Part shown: positions 1 to 12,700 of the stretch, piece by piece
Layout of the letters: every line of letters starts with the position of its first letter
Position numbering within the stretch: position 1 is the stretch's first letter
Source of the DNA: Struthidea cinerea
Lineage: Eukaryota; Chordata; Aves; Passeriformes; Corcoracidae
NCBI GenBank assembly: GCA_013397865.1
Contig: VZTI01001286.1
Span: forward strand, 1-64,000
Direction: 5' to 3'
DNA length: 64,000 bases
Program-made: the position numbers and the translations under genes
Notes under the pieces: generated by a model
The model's input: only the letters and a program-made list of their open reading frames with translations
What the model was told of the DNA's origin: nothing
Databases searched by the model: none

Positions 1-2022
1 TATACTGCAACCCAGGACAGTGTTTTATTTTTTTTTGTTTCTTAGTTAAATCCTACAGCATTTGCTGTGTGTCCATTTTCTTCTTTAAAGGATATCCACA
101 TTTCTTCCTGAAATTTCATGAGTTTTAAAATACTCCCATTTTTTTATTCTTTTGTCTCTGCCAAGTCTGTAGGTGATATCTTGGGAACTTCTACTACCCT
201 TCAGTGAAGGGCAGGAATATTCAGGCTAGTACCACTTTGGCCTTCGTGCAACTTCTGCTTTCCAGCAGAAAAAAAGTAAAGGAGTATATGTGAATTGCAC
301 CTAGATTTTGAGTCTTTTTCACACCAATGTGCTGTTTCCTTCTAAAAGTCCAGAAGGTGAATTCCCAAAGAATATTTTAAGTTTCAAGGGTTAGCTGTGT
401 TCAGAAGTGCTGCAGCTTGACAAACTAACATCCCTTACTCTGAATGCTTGGTTTGAAAACTTTGAAGAGGATTAGGTCATGGCTGCTTTTGCCAGTTGTG
501 GTGATTCCTTGAGGGGGAAAATAATTTAATCAGTGAGGACTTTGCTGGTTATATATCACAGCACATTATTCTTTCCATATTGCTGTGGAAAAAATGGCTG
601 TCTTTAAAAGCCTGAGACTTTCAGTTAAGTTTTTTTCTGTCGTACATACTGTTTGCTCTTTTACATTCAAATCTAAATAATTTAGTGAAGAACATAAATC
701 TAGCAGATTCCTCTGTATTAGTTTCAGACAAAGAGCCCCATTTCTTGTATTGTATTTCTCTAAAGAACTAGCAGTTAAGTTGTGGATTAAAAAATTTAGG
801 AACTTGGACTTAAAATTTGAATAGTGTATGTTTGCCATTTTTGTGTATTATGGGGTTGGTTGCAATGGTTATGTTTGCGGAGGGGGGGGTTTTGTTTGCT
901 TTGTTTTATTTTTAATATAACCTTAAAGTTGGAAAACTATATCTACTGGTTTTGATTTACTTTTAATTTTATATCAAAATGTAATGTAATCAATTACTTC
1001 CAGCTGTGCAGTTAATAAACTGATTTGCTAAAGATGCATGAAACAAACAACAAACATTAAAAACAGTAAAAAAAAATTTCTTATGAAAATATTTTAAAAA
1101 ATCATAAGGACTAGATTCCCTATCTATTAGTAGTATAATTCTGTAATTACTACATCTTGCATCATGTTTTAACACCCTCTCAGGTAATGTGAAGAAAATA
1201 CTATTGCCATACTTCACTATAACATTGAAAGGGATCTGACACATTTTCTCCTCTCTTCCCTGTGTTTAGTGAATATTTCAAGTAATGTCTGAGAAATTAA
1301 ATTTGTCCCTAGTCTTCAAATCACTAGAAGGAAAAAAGTAGTGGTTTAAAGTGGTTAACTTCTTAAAATGTTTATATCTTCAAAGAGCTTTGTGTCGTTT
1401 CCTGTATAGGTTTAGTTATGAGTAAGGATCATTTTATTTAAGGTATTTTCTGTTGATATTATTTAACTTGGGAAGGTGACCCTGAGCTAAATTGCAATGT
1501 ATAATTTGAATGCCCATGGGCTGCCCTTTATTGGTTTGATTGGGAGAGATTATCTGGATTTCTAATATACTTTAATTACTCTGCTTATATAAATTATCAC
1601 ATTAGAATCTTCTTAACTGTTGAGTCTGTTCTGGCAATGATTCACTAACAACAGGAATATCCTAGGCTCTTCCACTGAGATTTGAAGATTTATACCATCA
1701 ATGAAAGAACTGGAATGGCTCTATTTAAACCTACTGTATCTTCAGTAGGAAAGAGTATGTGATCTGCTTCTACCCAGGCAGTGATTGATATGTGATAAAT
1801 TGAAAGGATCTGTAGCCTTTTTTATTTTGGTAAAAGATGTTTTTTCAATTAAGGTAACACAGTGCAAAATATGTTTTAAGATGTTTGGGGTTAATGTATT
1901 CCTGATGTGCATGTGGCAAAAAACCAAACAAACACAGTCCGGTAGGATTTTTGGGTGGAGGAAGGTGGAGTATCTTTTAGCAGTGGTTAAGCTAAGGTTT
2001 TACAGAGAAGCTTTTGTAATTG

Positions 2023-2275
2023 AAATCATAGAATGGGTCAGGTTGGAAGGGACCACAGTGGGATCATCTGGTCCAACCTCCCTGCTCAAGCAGGATCATC
2101 CTGGAGCCTATGGCACAGGACTGTGTACAGGCAGTTCTTGAATATCTCCAGTGAAGGAGACTCCGCAACCTCTCTGGGCAACCTGATCCGGTGCTCGGTC
2201 ACTTGTACAGTAAGGAAGTTCTTCCTTATATTCAGGTAGAACTTCCTGTGCATCATTTTCTTTCTACAGTGTTGT
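2023..2275 (-). repeat. CR1 LINE, truncated 3' end
   Basis: The plus strand begins ATCATAGAATGGGTCAGG, the reverse complement of the CR1 3' tail. It continues with the family's conserved 3' region, such as TCTGGGCAACCTGATCC and AGGAAGTTCTTCCTTATAT. The element is therefore on the - strand and antisense to MMS22L. It is 5'-truncated, as usual for CR1; the far end near 2275 is uncertain. Confidence 0.9.
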
Positions 2276-5200
2276 GGTGATGTTGGCTTCTTTTGACCTT
2301 TTATTCCTGGGTATCTCTGTGCCTGACAGCTCTGTTCAGATGAGCTTAAAGGTTACCAGCACTTGGAAGAATCCTGCTCTCAAATGGTGTAGGGGTCTTC
2401 CAAGATACAATGGTCTGACCTACAGTAACAGGTCCAGCTCACCAGCAGCTCGTTTGACACATGCAGCACATGCGTCTTGTACAACAAACCGCTCTTGCCT
2501 CCTCTCTGGGATTTTGTCTCCTGTTAACCTACAGAAAACAAAAAGGATTGAATCCAGCATGTGTCCGGTGGGCCCAGAGATACCTGATTTAGTGTCATGA
2601 AAACAGAAATCTGTGTGTTTGGAACCACTTGTAGAGCTCCACTGCTGAAGATGTGTGCTTAAGTGTCTTGGAGTTTGGTTTTGTTTTGTTGTTTGTTTGT
2701 CATTTAAATCACAGGCAGCAGCTGGACTGATTAAATATCTGCTCCTTAGTGGTTAGTATGTAATATTGGGAGAGAAGAGTGTCATGGGCTCCATTCCTTT
2801 TTCTGGATTTCACATTTTTATCCAGTAGCTGACTTAATGTAGAACCCACAATCAAGAGCAGAGCCTGAGCCCCAATAAAGTATCAAAAGTGGACCCAGGT
2901 GCCCTTCACCCTGATGCTGTGATTCATTGGTTGTTACATTAAAAAAAGTGTATTCTGTGTTTGAAAATGCAAGTAGCTACTGTTGCACCTTATGCAACCT
3001 GCTTATTTTTTTGGTGTGGATTAGTCATGTTCAAATTTCTGGGCCCCAGTAGACAGAGATTGTGAGTCAGATGCTCAGCTCAAGGCTTTTGTGTAGATCA
3101 CTTGCAGGCACCTAGGGAACTTACTGGTCAAAAGAAGGCGATCTGACTAAGTGAGCAGTTTGGGAATTATTTTTCAGGAGTCTGATATCTGTTTGTGCCC
3201 TGCTTTTTAACCATTACATCCTTGTTTCTCTTTGGATCTCATCCAGCATCTAAGACACATCACTTTCTGTATGCTTCATGTTGTTGTGCCTGATGAAGGC
3301 ATGTTGTAACACTGGTATTAATGGTGTTGTACAAGTCTGCTATAAAGAACTTGAGCACCATGGGTGATTTTAAGCATTTGATAAAAATCATGCATATTAG
3401 AGTTCTGAGAAACACCCCTCTTCACTTGCTAGCCCTCTCTACCCCATCACACAAGTCAGTAATCATCATATATGTTCATAACCAGGCATGTTATTTGGAC
3501 ATCCTTTTTTGAGTAAACATTTAAACACATGGTTTATTGAAGAAAATTAAAATGAAGAGAGAACACTAAAACATAATTTAATAAATACAGAACTGATAGG
3601 GGCATGTTGATGTTTGATAATATTGTGTCATGATTTTTCCAGTTCTGAATATACACTCTGCTGTACAGCAGTACAGCTCTGTGGTGGTGGTGCTATTATG
3701 GCTTACACAGTGCTGACACTTACATTATAAACTGTGGGATCTTTTTCCAAATGTTTCTTTTAATGGACGGGAAAATTTATTTTTGGGCTTAATTTTCTCA
3801 TCTTGCTTAGCTTTTTGAAATGTAGGCTTTAATTCCACAAAGATGGGTGAAAATTCTGTGCACTTTGAGAGCTCCTACTGCAGTCATACCAGTCTCAATA
3901 TACTGGGTGCTATGTAAAGGGTTACAAAAAAGAAATTGTATCCCAGAGAGCTTAGAAACAGATTTAAAAGAAGGCTTGAATGTTTGAATCAGACTTGGGT
4001 AGAATTTAGTCACCTTCCTTCATGCATGTCTCACTGAAACAGACTGAATGTGGAAGTGTCTGACAGTGTGTAGGTGACACCGTTTTAAGCACCCAGCTTT
4101 CCTAGGTACCAAAACGTGTGCCCAGAGGCATTAAGGCTGTTTTCATAGGCCTTAGCTGTTTAGCATCCAGCTTAGGCACTTTGAGGCCATAAAGTAGGTG
4201 TTCTAGCGCTTAAAATTCTTGTAAGCATGCTATCAGTGCCCTTACTAAACATGCTGATAACCAGAGTTCAGTGCGGAGTTCTACCACTCGGCGCACCTGC
4301 ATTCATAATGGGGCCAAGAGAAAGGAGGGGCCAAGAGAAATGAGGTTCACCTTTTCACACATTAGGTTAGATGGTCACAATCCTTCACCAGTGACCAGAA
4401 AGCCAAAAGCCTTTACCATGAGATGCCTGAAACCCACGTCTGTGACTTGCCACCACTCTCTAAGCCGCACCACCATGCAGCTAGTACGCCATTTCTGTGT
4501 ATCCAGATCCATTTCTTTTGCATGAATCTGCTTTTGTAAGAGAGGTAGGATCATACAGTTTGTTACTTGTATCTTGGCACAGTGCTATGATACTGCATTG
4601 AAAGCAGACTTGAACCTGTATGCAACCATTTTGGTTTTGCCTTTGTGAGTGCCAGTACTACAGTTCAGACTGAAACTAGCTTTTCTTTTTTAATGTTTTA
4701 AAAAGTCCTGTATAAAAGTATTTAACTCACTCTAAAAATGTGTTTTCCTTCACACTTTGAATATTTTATGGTATTGTAAGTGGGTATAATTCAGACATGT
4801 TACAGGTGTTTAGTGTTAACTGCATGTTTGAAGCACAGACAAAAATTAAATAAATGCCTAGGAACAAATTACTAAGTTGAAGTTGAACAGTGAGTTTGTC
4901 AACATGGGAGTTGGTATCCATAGGGATCAATGAAATAAGTGCTATAGTTGCAATTTGCTATAACATGTAATTAAATGACATAGTAGTCAACTAGTTGAAT
5001 ACTCATTTTGGATTTTCCAAGGAATATGGAGGTACACAAGGACCCTTTTCAGCTTAATCTTGGATGGACTTAGTTACTGGAAATGTATGTGGCTTCTGCT
5101 GAAAGCTTGCTGGCAGTTCAGCGTAAATAGCAGTTCTGGGGGTGTGACAGGAAGAAATTAGTAGAGGTATTAAGGAAGTGCTGGTGTTTCGTGGCATTTG

Positions 5201-5475
5201 AAGAAAGTGAAATTGAATGAGTAGTTTTCAAGTAATTCTGCAATGCTGTCTGATAAATATTGTTTGGTCACTAAAAGCTGAGTCTGTTGCTTGTCAGAGA
5301 CTGGATGTTTGATGCCTTGAAACACCGTGGAATCCTGGTGTCTGTGTCTGGTGGGAGGGGCAGGCCTGGCTTTGCTAAAGGTGAGGCAGTGCCCTGCTCC
5401 ACCCCCAGCCCCCCCTCCAAGCCCTGGTTGAACTGTCACTCATGGCATCATCTGGGGACCTGAGCAGAGGATTGA

Positions 5476-5933
5476 TATGGACCTCTTGGAGCAAGCGCAG
5501 AGGAGGCCAGGAAGTTGACAAGAGAACTGGAGCACCGCCCCTACGAAGACAGGCTGAGCAAGTTGGGGCTGTTCAGGCTGGAGAAGAAAAGGTTGCGTGG
5601 AGACCTCATGGCAATATCTGAAGAGGCCTACAGGGAAGCCAGAGAGGGACTCTGCATCAGGAACTGTAGCAATAGGACAAGGAGTAATGGGTACAAACTG
5701 AAAGAGGGGAAATTTAGGTTACACATTAGGAAGAAATTCTGTACTGTGAGGGTAGTGAGACACTGGCAAAGGTTGCCCAGAAAAGGTGTGGATGTCCCAC
5801 AAGTATTCAAGGCCAGGTTGGATGGGACGTTGAGCAACCTGGTCTAGTGGGAGATGTTCCTGTCCATGGTAGGGGTGTGGGAAATAGGTCATCTTTAATG
5901 TCCCTGCCAACCAAAACAATTCTGTGATTCTTT
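5476..5933 (+). repeat. CR1 LINE, truncated 3' end
   Basis: Sense-strand CR1 blocks appear in order: GGACCTCTTGGAGCAAGCGC, CAATAGGACAAGGAGTAATG, TTAGGAAGAAATTCTGTACT, AAGGCCAGGTTGGATGGG and the 3' tail ATTCTGTGATTCT. Apparent open frames here are CR1-derived and decayed, not host genes. Confidence 0.95.
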
Positions 5934-7831
5934 AGACTGTGTTGATAATCTTAATGATATAAAAAGAGGGAGAATGTTTGGAAGGGAAATCTCCAAATTT
6001 AAGTATTGTGCAAGTTCCATTGATTTGCAAAGGGCACAAAGCACTTACTATATCTCTTTGAATCTGATTGTGATGGTGCTTTGCTTCCTTTCACTTTGCC
6101 TGAGTTTTTCTGGAAATAACTGATGATTGTAGTTGAAATTCTATGCATCAATGCCATTTACCATTTTAGAAATACTCATATATCTCTTCCCAATCTCCCT
6201 AGTTTTATCCAAGCGTGTTGGTCCTTCAGGTGGTGGTTTTTAATTATTTATTTGTTTCAACATCAAAAGGTCATTCAGGTCCTTTAAAAAGACTTTCTTG
6301 AGCTTAATCTTGGCTGTACTGGGCAGCTGAGATTTGTAGGTGCTGTGGCTGGCCTGCCTTAGACTGGGAGTCGAGGAGCTGGGAATACTGTCTGTGAAGA
6401 AACCAGTATCTGTATTCATAGCCTGTGAGACCCTGAGGGGGGTAGCCCCTGGCAATGCTGGTAGGAGAGAGGTCTTCTCTCATGTTGGGGAGTTCTGAAC
6501 CCTTGTAGATCAAATTAAATGACATTGCATTAAGTCTGGATGCTAATATGCATCCAGTGCAGATTACAGACTAGTAGTGACTTGAAAGTTTCCATTATAT
6601 AGGCAGGCTGATGAATTTTGTGTTTTACTCTTCTGGCTTGACCTAAAGTTTGGCTCTGTTTTAGTAATGCAGGCTTGCAAGGGCATATTTTATGATTACA
6701 ATATCTACATCTGGATGAATGGCTGCAATTCCTTACCCTTGGTATAGGATATGGAAAATAATCCTGTATGCTACTATTATACCTACACATCCAGCACAAT
6801 CCTCATTCAGGTAGCACAAGCATTCCCTTCTTTAATAAACCCAGGGTTTATTTGATCTGATGGCAAAATGAAAAAAAAAAAAACCACATCTCTTTATACA
6901 GAAATAGGAAATTCATTATTTAAAAGAAGTAAAAACCACACCGAGTTATTACCAATGCAATGAGGCAACTGGTGGTTCCAGAGTTCTTAACAGAATGGAA
7001 AATTAAATGTATAAAGTTTTAGAAATGGAATGATGTTTGATGGTATGGTTGTCTAGTGTTAGAAAAATGTAGAAACCTGAATAAGAAGTAAAATTGCATT
7101 TATTCATATTTTTGTAGAGTTAAAATCTGTGCTTGTTGGTAGAAGTAGCTGGCTACATCAGCTGCAGCATATATTGATGCCCCATCGATTCCAAGCATTT
7201 ACCTTATTGCAAGCATTTGTGTAGGTTACTATGAATAAACATAAACACTGATTTGTACGTGTTGCCCTTCCACTGACACAGAGATGTATTACCTTACTTT
7301 GGAAGTCTGTACACCTTTCTGCTTTGCATAGATGGCTAAAGGAGATGCAAGGCACCCGTCTTTGGAGAGGCAATTTAGAGGAGAGAAAAAGGTCTTTGTG
7401 CAATTTTACAGCGTAGTCTGGATGTAAGTAGGGCAGAATTTGGTCCCAGAAGTTTTAGTCTCTGCATTATGAGGCATCATGCTTTCCTTTCCTAACAAAA
7501 TAGAACAGAAAAGCTCTTTGTTTTTACTGTTAAACTTTTTCTTTCTGTAATAGGCAAAAATAATTTTTTAATTTGTCTTTAGCCTTGCTTTTACCTTTTC
7601 ATCATTTGACCTCTAGACCTCACTATTTCTACACCCTTTTCTTTGTCCTTTTTTTAATAAGGAGATGCTCCCAAAGAAGTGTTGCATGACTTTTTATGCT
7701 AATCTTGCTTCTATTTCAGTTCATGTTGACTTGGAGAATATGCCTTGTAAATAGGAATACCAACTGACATACTGAATATAATCCTCAGTTTCTAAGCATT
7801 GATTGTTTTCACAGCATCCTTAAAGGGTAAG

Positions 7832-7968
7832 CTGTCTTACTATCCAAATATCATGGCTGGGAAACTGAGGCTAACAAAGGCTGTATGATTTATGTGAAGC
7901 CACAGAGGGAATAAGTGTTGGGTTTAGAATTCCTGGCTTCTGTTCCTGTGTTTGGACTCATGCCGTCT
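7832..7968 (+). repeat. MIR-like ancient SINE fragment
   Basis: The segment has GGGAAACTGAGGCTAAC, then GAAGCCACAGAGGGA, then TTAGAATTCCTGGCTTC and a further TTTGGACTCATGCC. These are in the order of the amniote-wide MIR core and tail. Divergence is high, so this is a pattern match only. Confidence 0.5.
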
Positions 7969-9518
7969 CTCAAAGAAATCCTTGGTTCCTCCTAATGCTG
8001 CATACCTTTCCTTGTCTGTTAAATGTAGCCATTCGAAAAGTAGCTGGTACTCAATTCTCTCTGTCTGTCCTATTGAAACTAATGAATGCCTGCCGGCAGG
8101 CATAAGGTATCGTTACCTTTGACAGCCAGTATGTTTTATGTTTTAAATTATGTGTTGGGCAGAATTTTTGGATACTAATTTGATATAATGAGATGCGCTT
8201 CTAATATCAACCGTAGTACGGGAAGGCCTTGCAGCCAACCTACTCTTTATTTAAAATTATTCCATTTCAGATGTCCTAATGAGTGCTGTGAGTTGTGTAA
8301 TTCTTTCATAATTTTCCCCTGTTCCCAGAAGGGAACTAGGAGCTGGAGTTTTTTCTATTTTTGTTTTGGTTTATTTCAAATTAGGGTAAGCATAAAATAA
8401 AGATCTAGGGAAAGATTTTTGTGAAACAGTTGCTATTGTGAGAATGGCAGTTAAGAAAAAAGCGTTCTAGTCTAGAAATGTTAATGTTAAGGCAATTCTC
8501 GATGCCTCTGCAGTTTGCCATTATCTTATAAATATCTTGACTCTGACTTTACAGTGCTGTTTATAGAATTTAATAAAGCAAATGTAATAATGCTGCCTGT
8601 GCTTTAATGCACAATCTCAATTGGGTTGACCAGAAGATAAATAGGAACAGGAATGATAGTGCGTTCCTACAGATTGTTTTTAATAAGCATGTTATTTAGT
8701 TGATCAGCCCGGTACTGTAATGCCTCCTATCCTGCTCTACCAGACAAATTTATTAATGTCCCCCCCCACCATATCTCTGAGAACATTGATTCCCTGCAGA
8801 CATATCTCTATTAAACCTCTAGAAAGTCACAACTTCCAAATTAGATTAAGTAGCAGGAATGGTACTAGAAGAATCAAAGAAAATTGAGTGCGTTATTGAA
8901 TTCATGCCACATTGTCTGAGGAAGAGATGGGAGTTATGTGTAGTGGTAACTTTTGTCTTTACTGTACTAACAAAGCTGTGGGCATTGCTGTCAAACCTAA
9001 TTGTCTGCAGTGCATCAGGATAAAATGAATCTTTTATCTAAACTCCTACCTAGTGAGATTTTACAAGTGAGAAGTGGATTTCAGAAGGAAGCTTTACAAT
9101 TGATCAAAATCATTTGCCATTATTTGCTGTACACAACTCTATCCTAAAAATCCTAGTGACAAAAATTTTAAAGAAGCACCTGGCTTTGGATTGGAAGCAG
9201 ACTTGCTTGTCATGCTAGCAGTTGCAAAATGCAGATATTCATTTCAAAGCTGCCAATTTCTCATTTTGATCTGACATATTAAAAAGCATATAATTAATGG
9301 TTGACATTAGTAATTAACATTAACTTTATGGTGCTTAATATGCCATCATTCATCCATCAAATAACTGGTATGCATAATGTCTTTGCATAAAGGTTTTAAT
9401 TGCTCAAAATGATCCTTCAGTTCTCAGGCTCTATGGTTTAAAGTAGTTGTAAATGCGTTTTAAAAAGATGTGAATTTTTCATTTATTGAACGTAAACATT
9501 GTTTTTGTTTCTCCCTAG

Positions 9519-9709
9519 GAGCGTGCACGAACGTGTAAGCCAGGGACTTCAACTGGGAAACACGGCCCGAGACGCACAGCTTCCATTAGTGGCTAAAGAG
9601 CACCACCTTGCTGTCGCCAGTGCTCTCTGGAGAAATTTCTTTCCCTACTTGAAGAGCCAGAGAATGTCACAGACACCGCCTTCCCCACAGCTTGCTGATA
9701 CAGCTGCAG
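9519..9709 (+). CDS. MMS22L: MMS22L exon a (first coding exon in window)
   Basis: This exon is preceded by a pyrimidine-rich acceptor ending CTCCCTAG and followed by donor GTTAGC. The first base is the third position of a codon split with an exon outside the window. It encodes SVHERVSQGLQLGN, then KEHHLAVASALWRNFFPYL, a well conserved patch of the family. It ends in phase 1. Confidence 0.94.
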
Positions 9710-12700
9710 GTTAGCACTGACCCTCCCTGCAACCAACTGGATTTGGTGCTATTCTCTGGGTCACAAACTTTCAAGGAGTTTGTATTTTGGGATATTTCTC
9801 CTTCCATGCAGTAACTTACGTATGCATAAATACAAAAAGTAGAACCTGTGCTAAATGTTTTGACATTGTTTTGTGTTTTGACACAAAGAAATATTGTAGT
9901 GTTCAATTCTTTAATAGGATACAAACAACACTGAGAATGCCAAAGGGGTTTGAAGCTATGCAAGCTTGACTTCTTTTTCACTACTAGCCACAGATTATAA
10001 TCAACATGCAAGTGTTGTACAATATAAATTAGAATACTGTTTTTCACTATATCCAGAATTTACTTGTTTTTGTAGAATTTTATTTGTGTTGAACTGTTCA
10101 TAATGGTTGAAATTCAAACTAAATTTTAAAAAATACTTTTCATTTGAAGGCCATTTTTAAAAGGTTGCTTACTTGAGTGTTGCCTTTTGCCAAACCCTTA
10201 TATTCATGGTCATAAAACTATTTCATAATGCATTCTAATTATTTGTCTTGCTTTACACTGAAGGCTTTTAATCTTGAAGTACAACATTCCATATGTGTAT
10301 GAGCTCCACATGCCATGAGTCAGCTTGGCAGTGAATATAAAGTTACCCCAGTTTGATCTTTAACATCAGTAGCTAACACTGTATTCTGTAGTTACAATGA
10401 AATCTTGTATCCAGTTAACTGAAATTCAGAGGAGTGAAACATAAAGTATTTTTTCCCATCATGATATGAATTAGATAAAGTTACAAGCTCAGGAGTACTG
10501 AGTTGGTAATAGAAAAGCTAAAAGATCCTTCATTTGAAGCAGCTCTGTGGTAGTTAGGAGGCAGTATTAATGAAAGAGGCAGTGTGCAACAGTAGTGGTC
10601 TCACACCGCTGAAACGTGTGAGAAACAGCAAGACAAATCAAAGGAGGAGGTTGTTAATGTCAAAACTTTCATTCATTTCCTACAGTGACGTAGCTTTTTT
10701 TATTTTATATTAGCACAGTGAAGTAGCAAGATCAGCAAGTTATTATAAACTCCTCTAAGAAGGAGGGGAGTGCAGTTGTGACCTGCTTTATAGAGATGTG
10801 TTAGGTAGCACTACAGAGATAGGCAAACCTTTCCCACGCTGCTAGAGCTTCTTGCCTTAAGGTTGCAGCCTAGAGGAGAGAGAGAGCAGCTGTCACAGCT
10901 CTCCTGCTCCCCCTGCCAGGCAAACAGCCTGGGCCTCACAGCACTGTTCTGCCTCCCATTTCTCCCCAACTTCTGTTATGGCTGATGCTGCAGAAACGAG
11001 GTGACAGTGTGGAAGAAGGCTGGCACAAATTGTTTCCTCAGCTAAGGCAGAGTGGGGATTCTGTATGACCTTCTTGTTTATTCTGAGGCACATAAGGAAA
11101 TGGGAAGTCGCTCATGGCTTAAGATAGTCTGTCCCTGTACTGTTAATGAAAACAATTTCATTGTTGTTTCTGAAAACTAGCCTTTCCTGTCTAATTCAAA
11201 GTCAGGTGATCAATGCACGCAGGTTTATATTTATTTTAATGTTATGTTTAACTTGAATTGGAGAATTTGGGAACTAATGAGCCCTTTTTTCATTGCTGTC
11301 CAATGAGGGCAGTTTTCCTGATGCATTTGATGCTTCTCATTTCCTATAACCTAATAACTGTTCAGCATTTAAGATTACATTTAATTTCTGAGTTTTAATG
11401 CACTTGTCATTTGCAATATTAAGAATGCATTATATTTTTTATTCTGGTAGTGTTGGATACTACAGATTCAACAGTAGACCTAACAGAAACAGCAAAAGGT
11501 TATGCTTCATTAACAAAATTCTAGAGTTTCTAGATCTGCAGCTGTTATGTGGTGATCCTTTTCAAGAGTAAATTTTTCTGTAGTGCTTTATATGGTAACT
11601 TTTGATACATGAAAGTCTTCTAAAAATAGAAAGGTACCAGCTTTTACTGATTGAATTCTTTCCAGATACAGTTTTTCACTGTGAGAAGTGTGTAGAAACA
11701 ACAAAACAAATAAATAAAACTCAACCCTGTAAAGCACGGTAATACTTAAGTGTACAGGGCAAGATATAGTGGATGGAAGTAAGAAAGGGAAGTCAAGAAG
11801 ACAAAAAAGCAGGTTTTGTTAATCTATTCAAAATTGCATATGTTAGGATCCATTTTTCCTCTTTTGCTGCCTGTGTGTCTTGATGACTTACAAACTGCTT
11901 GGGATAGAGACTGCCTTTTTAATGTGGGTACAAACACTCTCTGTTAGAACAGTTTCCCTGTTAATTGATATTTCTGGTGCTTCCAGACTGCACATTATTA
12001 ATTGTAATTAATTTTCATTACTTTTTAGTGGAACCGGGATTATACTGAGAAATTATTTACATGGTGCCATGTTCTTCTCTCTTTAAAAACAGGTTTTACT
12101 CTCTTAGCTTTGGATATACCCAGCAAAGCCCTATCAGATCTCCAGCCACAGCCTGTTCTGTCAATGATGAGGCTGTTTGGATGGGATGACATGGTGTGGC
12201 CTCAGCTGGTGTCAAGATATCTAAGTCATCTAATTCAAAACAGGTGAAAAATTGCAACTACTTGTTCTTCCAGTACCTTTTCATCCTTCATTAGGCTTGA
12301 GGAAAATCTTGTTTCAAATAGTAATGTTTCATTAAAATGGTCCAGATTCTTTACATCTTCTCAAAGAGGGTCAGCTAGTGCAGATTGCCCAGGACAATCC
12401 AGTCAAATTTTTGTATACCTGAGAAATTTTATTTTCACTAAGTAAGCCTCTGTGAACCTAAGATGGATGGGTGGTGGTTGTTTTTGTGGTGTGCTTTTTT
12501 TTGCCTGCCTTGCCCGCTTCTGAATCAGGTTTTGGAAGCAGGGGAGGTGAGAAATGAGAGAGAAAGAGGGAATATTTCTGTGTTGGACTGTATTTGAAAG
12601 TGAAAAATGTTGCACATTTTTAGGGTACATAGTGTACTAAGGACAGTAACTGTAAATCAGGATATGGTACAGATTATTTAAGTGTGATTGACAAAGATGA

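Larger units (their letters stand above)
1..9518 (+). other. MMS22L intron (partial), left edge to exon a
   Basis: This is mostly AT-rich unique sequence. It contains two CR1 copies and a MIR-like SINE (listed separately), a G-run near 882-889, an A-run near 6870-6882 and a C-run near 8761-8768. I looked for further MMS22L exons joining in frame to the codon at 9517-9519 and found none. The call as a single intron is inferred from that absence. Confidence 0.7.

Noticed and set aside
5515..5847. A 110-codon open frame on +
   Set aside because: It lies entirely within a CR1 copy and reads through the CR1 3' end; it is not a host gene.
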